A stretch of DNA of 64,000 nucleotides from SZUA-22 sp963751695 (GTDB taxonomy: Bacteria > Bacteroidota > Ignavibacteria > Ignavibacteriales > Melioribacteraceae): assembly GCA_963751695.1 (NCBI GenBank), contig CAVVVP010000009.1, positions 496,001-560,000 on the forward strand, read 5' to 3'. Positions within the stretch are counted from its first letter, which is position 1; every line of letters starts with the position of its first letter. Positions 63,338 to 64,000 of this stretch are shown here, in pieces. The notes under the pieces are model-generated. The model saw nothing but the letters and a program-made list of their open reading frames with translations. It made no database searches and was not told the DNA's origin. The translations under genes and the position numbers were made by a program.

Positions 63338-64000
63338 ATGTTATTAAAAGCATTCGCTGAGTTAGCTCCAAGAAAAAGAATTGGTATCATTGCGATAATT
63401 CTCGGTATTGCTGCTGCAATAATAGGTGATCCATACAATACCACGAAGACAACAGTAAGCATTAAGGAAGTTGCGCTAAAATCATCAGGCGATGTTGATG
63501 CAGTATATGTAAATGATTTAGCATCTTGGATTGTGGAAGCAAAAATGGACTACAGATTAGTTGACTTAAGAGATGAAAGCAAATATTCTGAATATAATAT
63601 TCCAAGTTCTGAAAATATTTCTATCGCTTCTTTAACGAAATCAGATCTTAAGAGAAATGAGAAAATTATTCTTTATTCAGATAAAGAGGTTGTTGCCGCT
63701 CAAGCATGGTTCATTCTTAAAGCTGCTGATTATAAATCAATAACCATTCTTTCTGGTGGATTGGAAGCATGGAAAAATGATGTAGTATTTCCAACTTGTA
63801 CTTGCGGTGAGTTTCCTTCTGAAGAACAAAAGCAAGAACATCAGAAAAAAGATGAAATCGCTAAGTTTTTTGGTGGCGAGTTAGAAAGTGGGTCAATAGT
63901 GGATAATGAAAATGTTAAGAAAAATGTTCCGAAATTAAAATCCCCAGCCAAAGTAGATCTTAAGAGAACTAGGAATAAAAAGAGCCGTGAGGGCTGTTAA
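63338..64000 (+). CDS. Membrane-anchored rhodanese-like protein without the usual active-site Cys
   Basis: ATG 63338 is preceded by GGGGAGGGG, so it is preferred to the upstream frame overlapping YeeE. The 220-residue protein has one membrane segment (IGIIAIILGIAAAIIG, residues 15-30) and a rhodanese fold: VDLRDESKYSEYNIPSSENI and then IILYSDKEVVAAQAWFILKAADYKSITILSGGLEAW. In active rhodaneses the place of Ser114 is Cys (YCxxG). Here it is YSDKE, so sulfur transfer by the normal route is not expected. A later CTC (154-156) and a C-terminal Cys could be alternatives. The TAA ends exactly at the window edge. Confidence 0.85.
   Translation: MLLKAFAELAPRKRIGIIAIILGIAAAIIGDPYNTTKTTVSIKEVALKSSGDVDAVYVNDLASWIVEAKMDYRLVDLRDESKYSEYNIPSSENISIASLTKSDLKRNEKIILYSDKEVVAAQAWFILKAADYKSITILSGGLEAWKNDVVFPTCTCGEFPSEEQKQEHQKKDEIAKFFGGELESGSIVDNENVKKNVPKLKSPAKVDLKRTRNKKSREGC

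Overview
The window is about 64 kb of a low-GC chromosome, most likely from the Ignavibacteria or a close relative in the Bacteroidetes/Chlorobi group. Evidence: many secreted proteins end in type IX secretion (T9SS) sorting domains of the 'NYPNPFNP' type, PorV/PorQ-like outer-membrane proteins and TonB-dependent receptors are abundant, and the genes are AT-rich. This placement is inferred from gene content; no rRNA is present.

Region 1 (1-19.1 kb, + strand) is an exopolysaccharide/capsule cluster. It holds two GT4 glycosyltransferases, a CapA-like protein, an ATP-grasp protein, two divergent polysaccharide deacetylase-like proteins, a DUF354 protein, a secreted beta-helix protein, a Wzi-like outer-membrane protein, an initiating sugar transferase, a Wzc-like tyrosine autokinase, and an MBOAT/SGNH O-acylation pair. 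Region 2 (19.1-24.4 kb, - strand) is a five-gene cassette: AMP-dependent ligase, VOC protein, acyl carrier protein, asparagine synthetase and NadE. It probably makes an activated, perhaps amidated, acyl group. Four sites that resemble sigma-54 promoters (GGCNC or GGCAT, N5, TTGNN) lie 34-45 bases before start codons in regions 1 and 2.

Region 3 (24.5-29.3 kb, - strand) has a broken secreted deacetylase-like gene, tRNA-Asp, pfkA and rnhC. Region 4 (29.4-50.3 kb, + strand) is a surface-protein region. It contains two copies of a triad (TonB-dependent receptor, large secreted protein with a 'VVPNPY' C-terminal domain, PorV-like protein), followed by a T9SS GH10-like protein after the first copy and by a beta-propeller lipoprotein and a secreted CBM-like protein after the second.

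Region 5 (50.3-57.5 kb) has an HTH-TM-SGNH-TPR protein, a T9SS phosphodiester glycosidase, and a fused acyl-activating enzyme/carrier/acyltransferase. Region 6 (57.9-64 kb, + strand) is a sulfur operon: a MerR regulator with a hidden Cys-rich tail behind a perfect 28-bp palindrome, PsrABC-like molybdoenzyme subunits, two YeeE/YedE half-transporters, and a membrane-anchored rhodanese-like protein without the usual catalytic Cys.

Eleven reading-frame breaks were found, almost all explained by one-base indels: near 6.26, 11.18, 13.83, 14.61, 16.65, 16.80, 17.25, 17.28, 26.29, 58.20 and 59.36 kb. They are absent from 26.3-58.2 kb. Sequencing error, recent gene decay, or (at 13.83 kb) programmed frameshifting are the alternatives.
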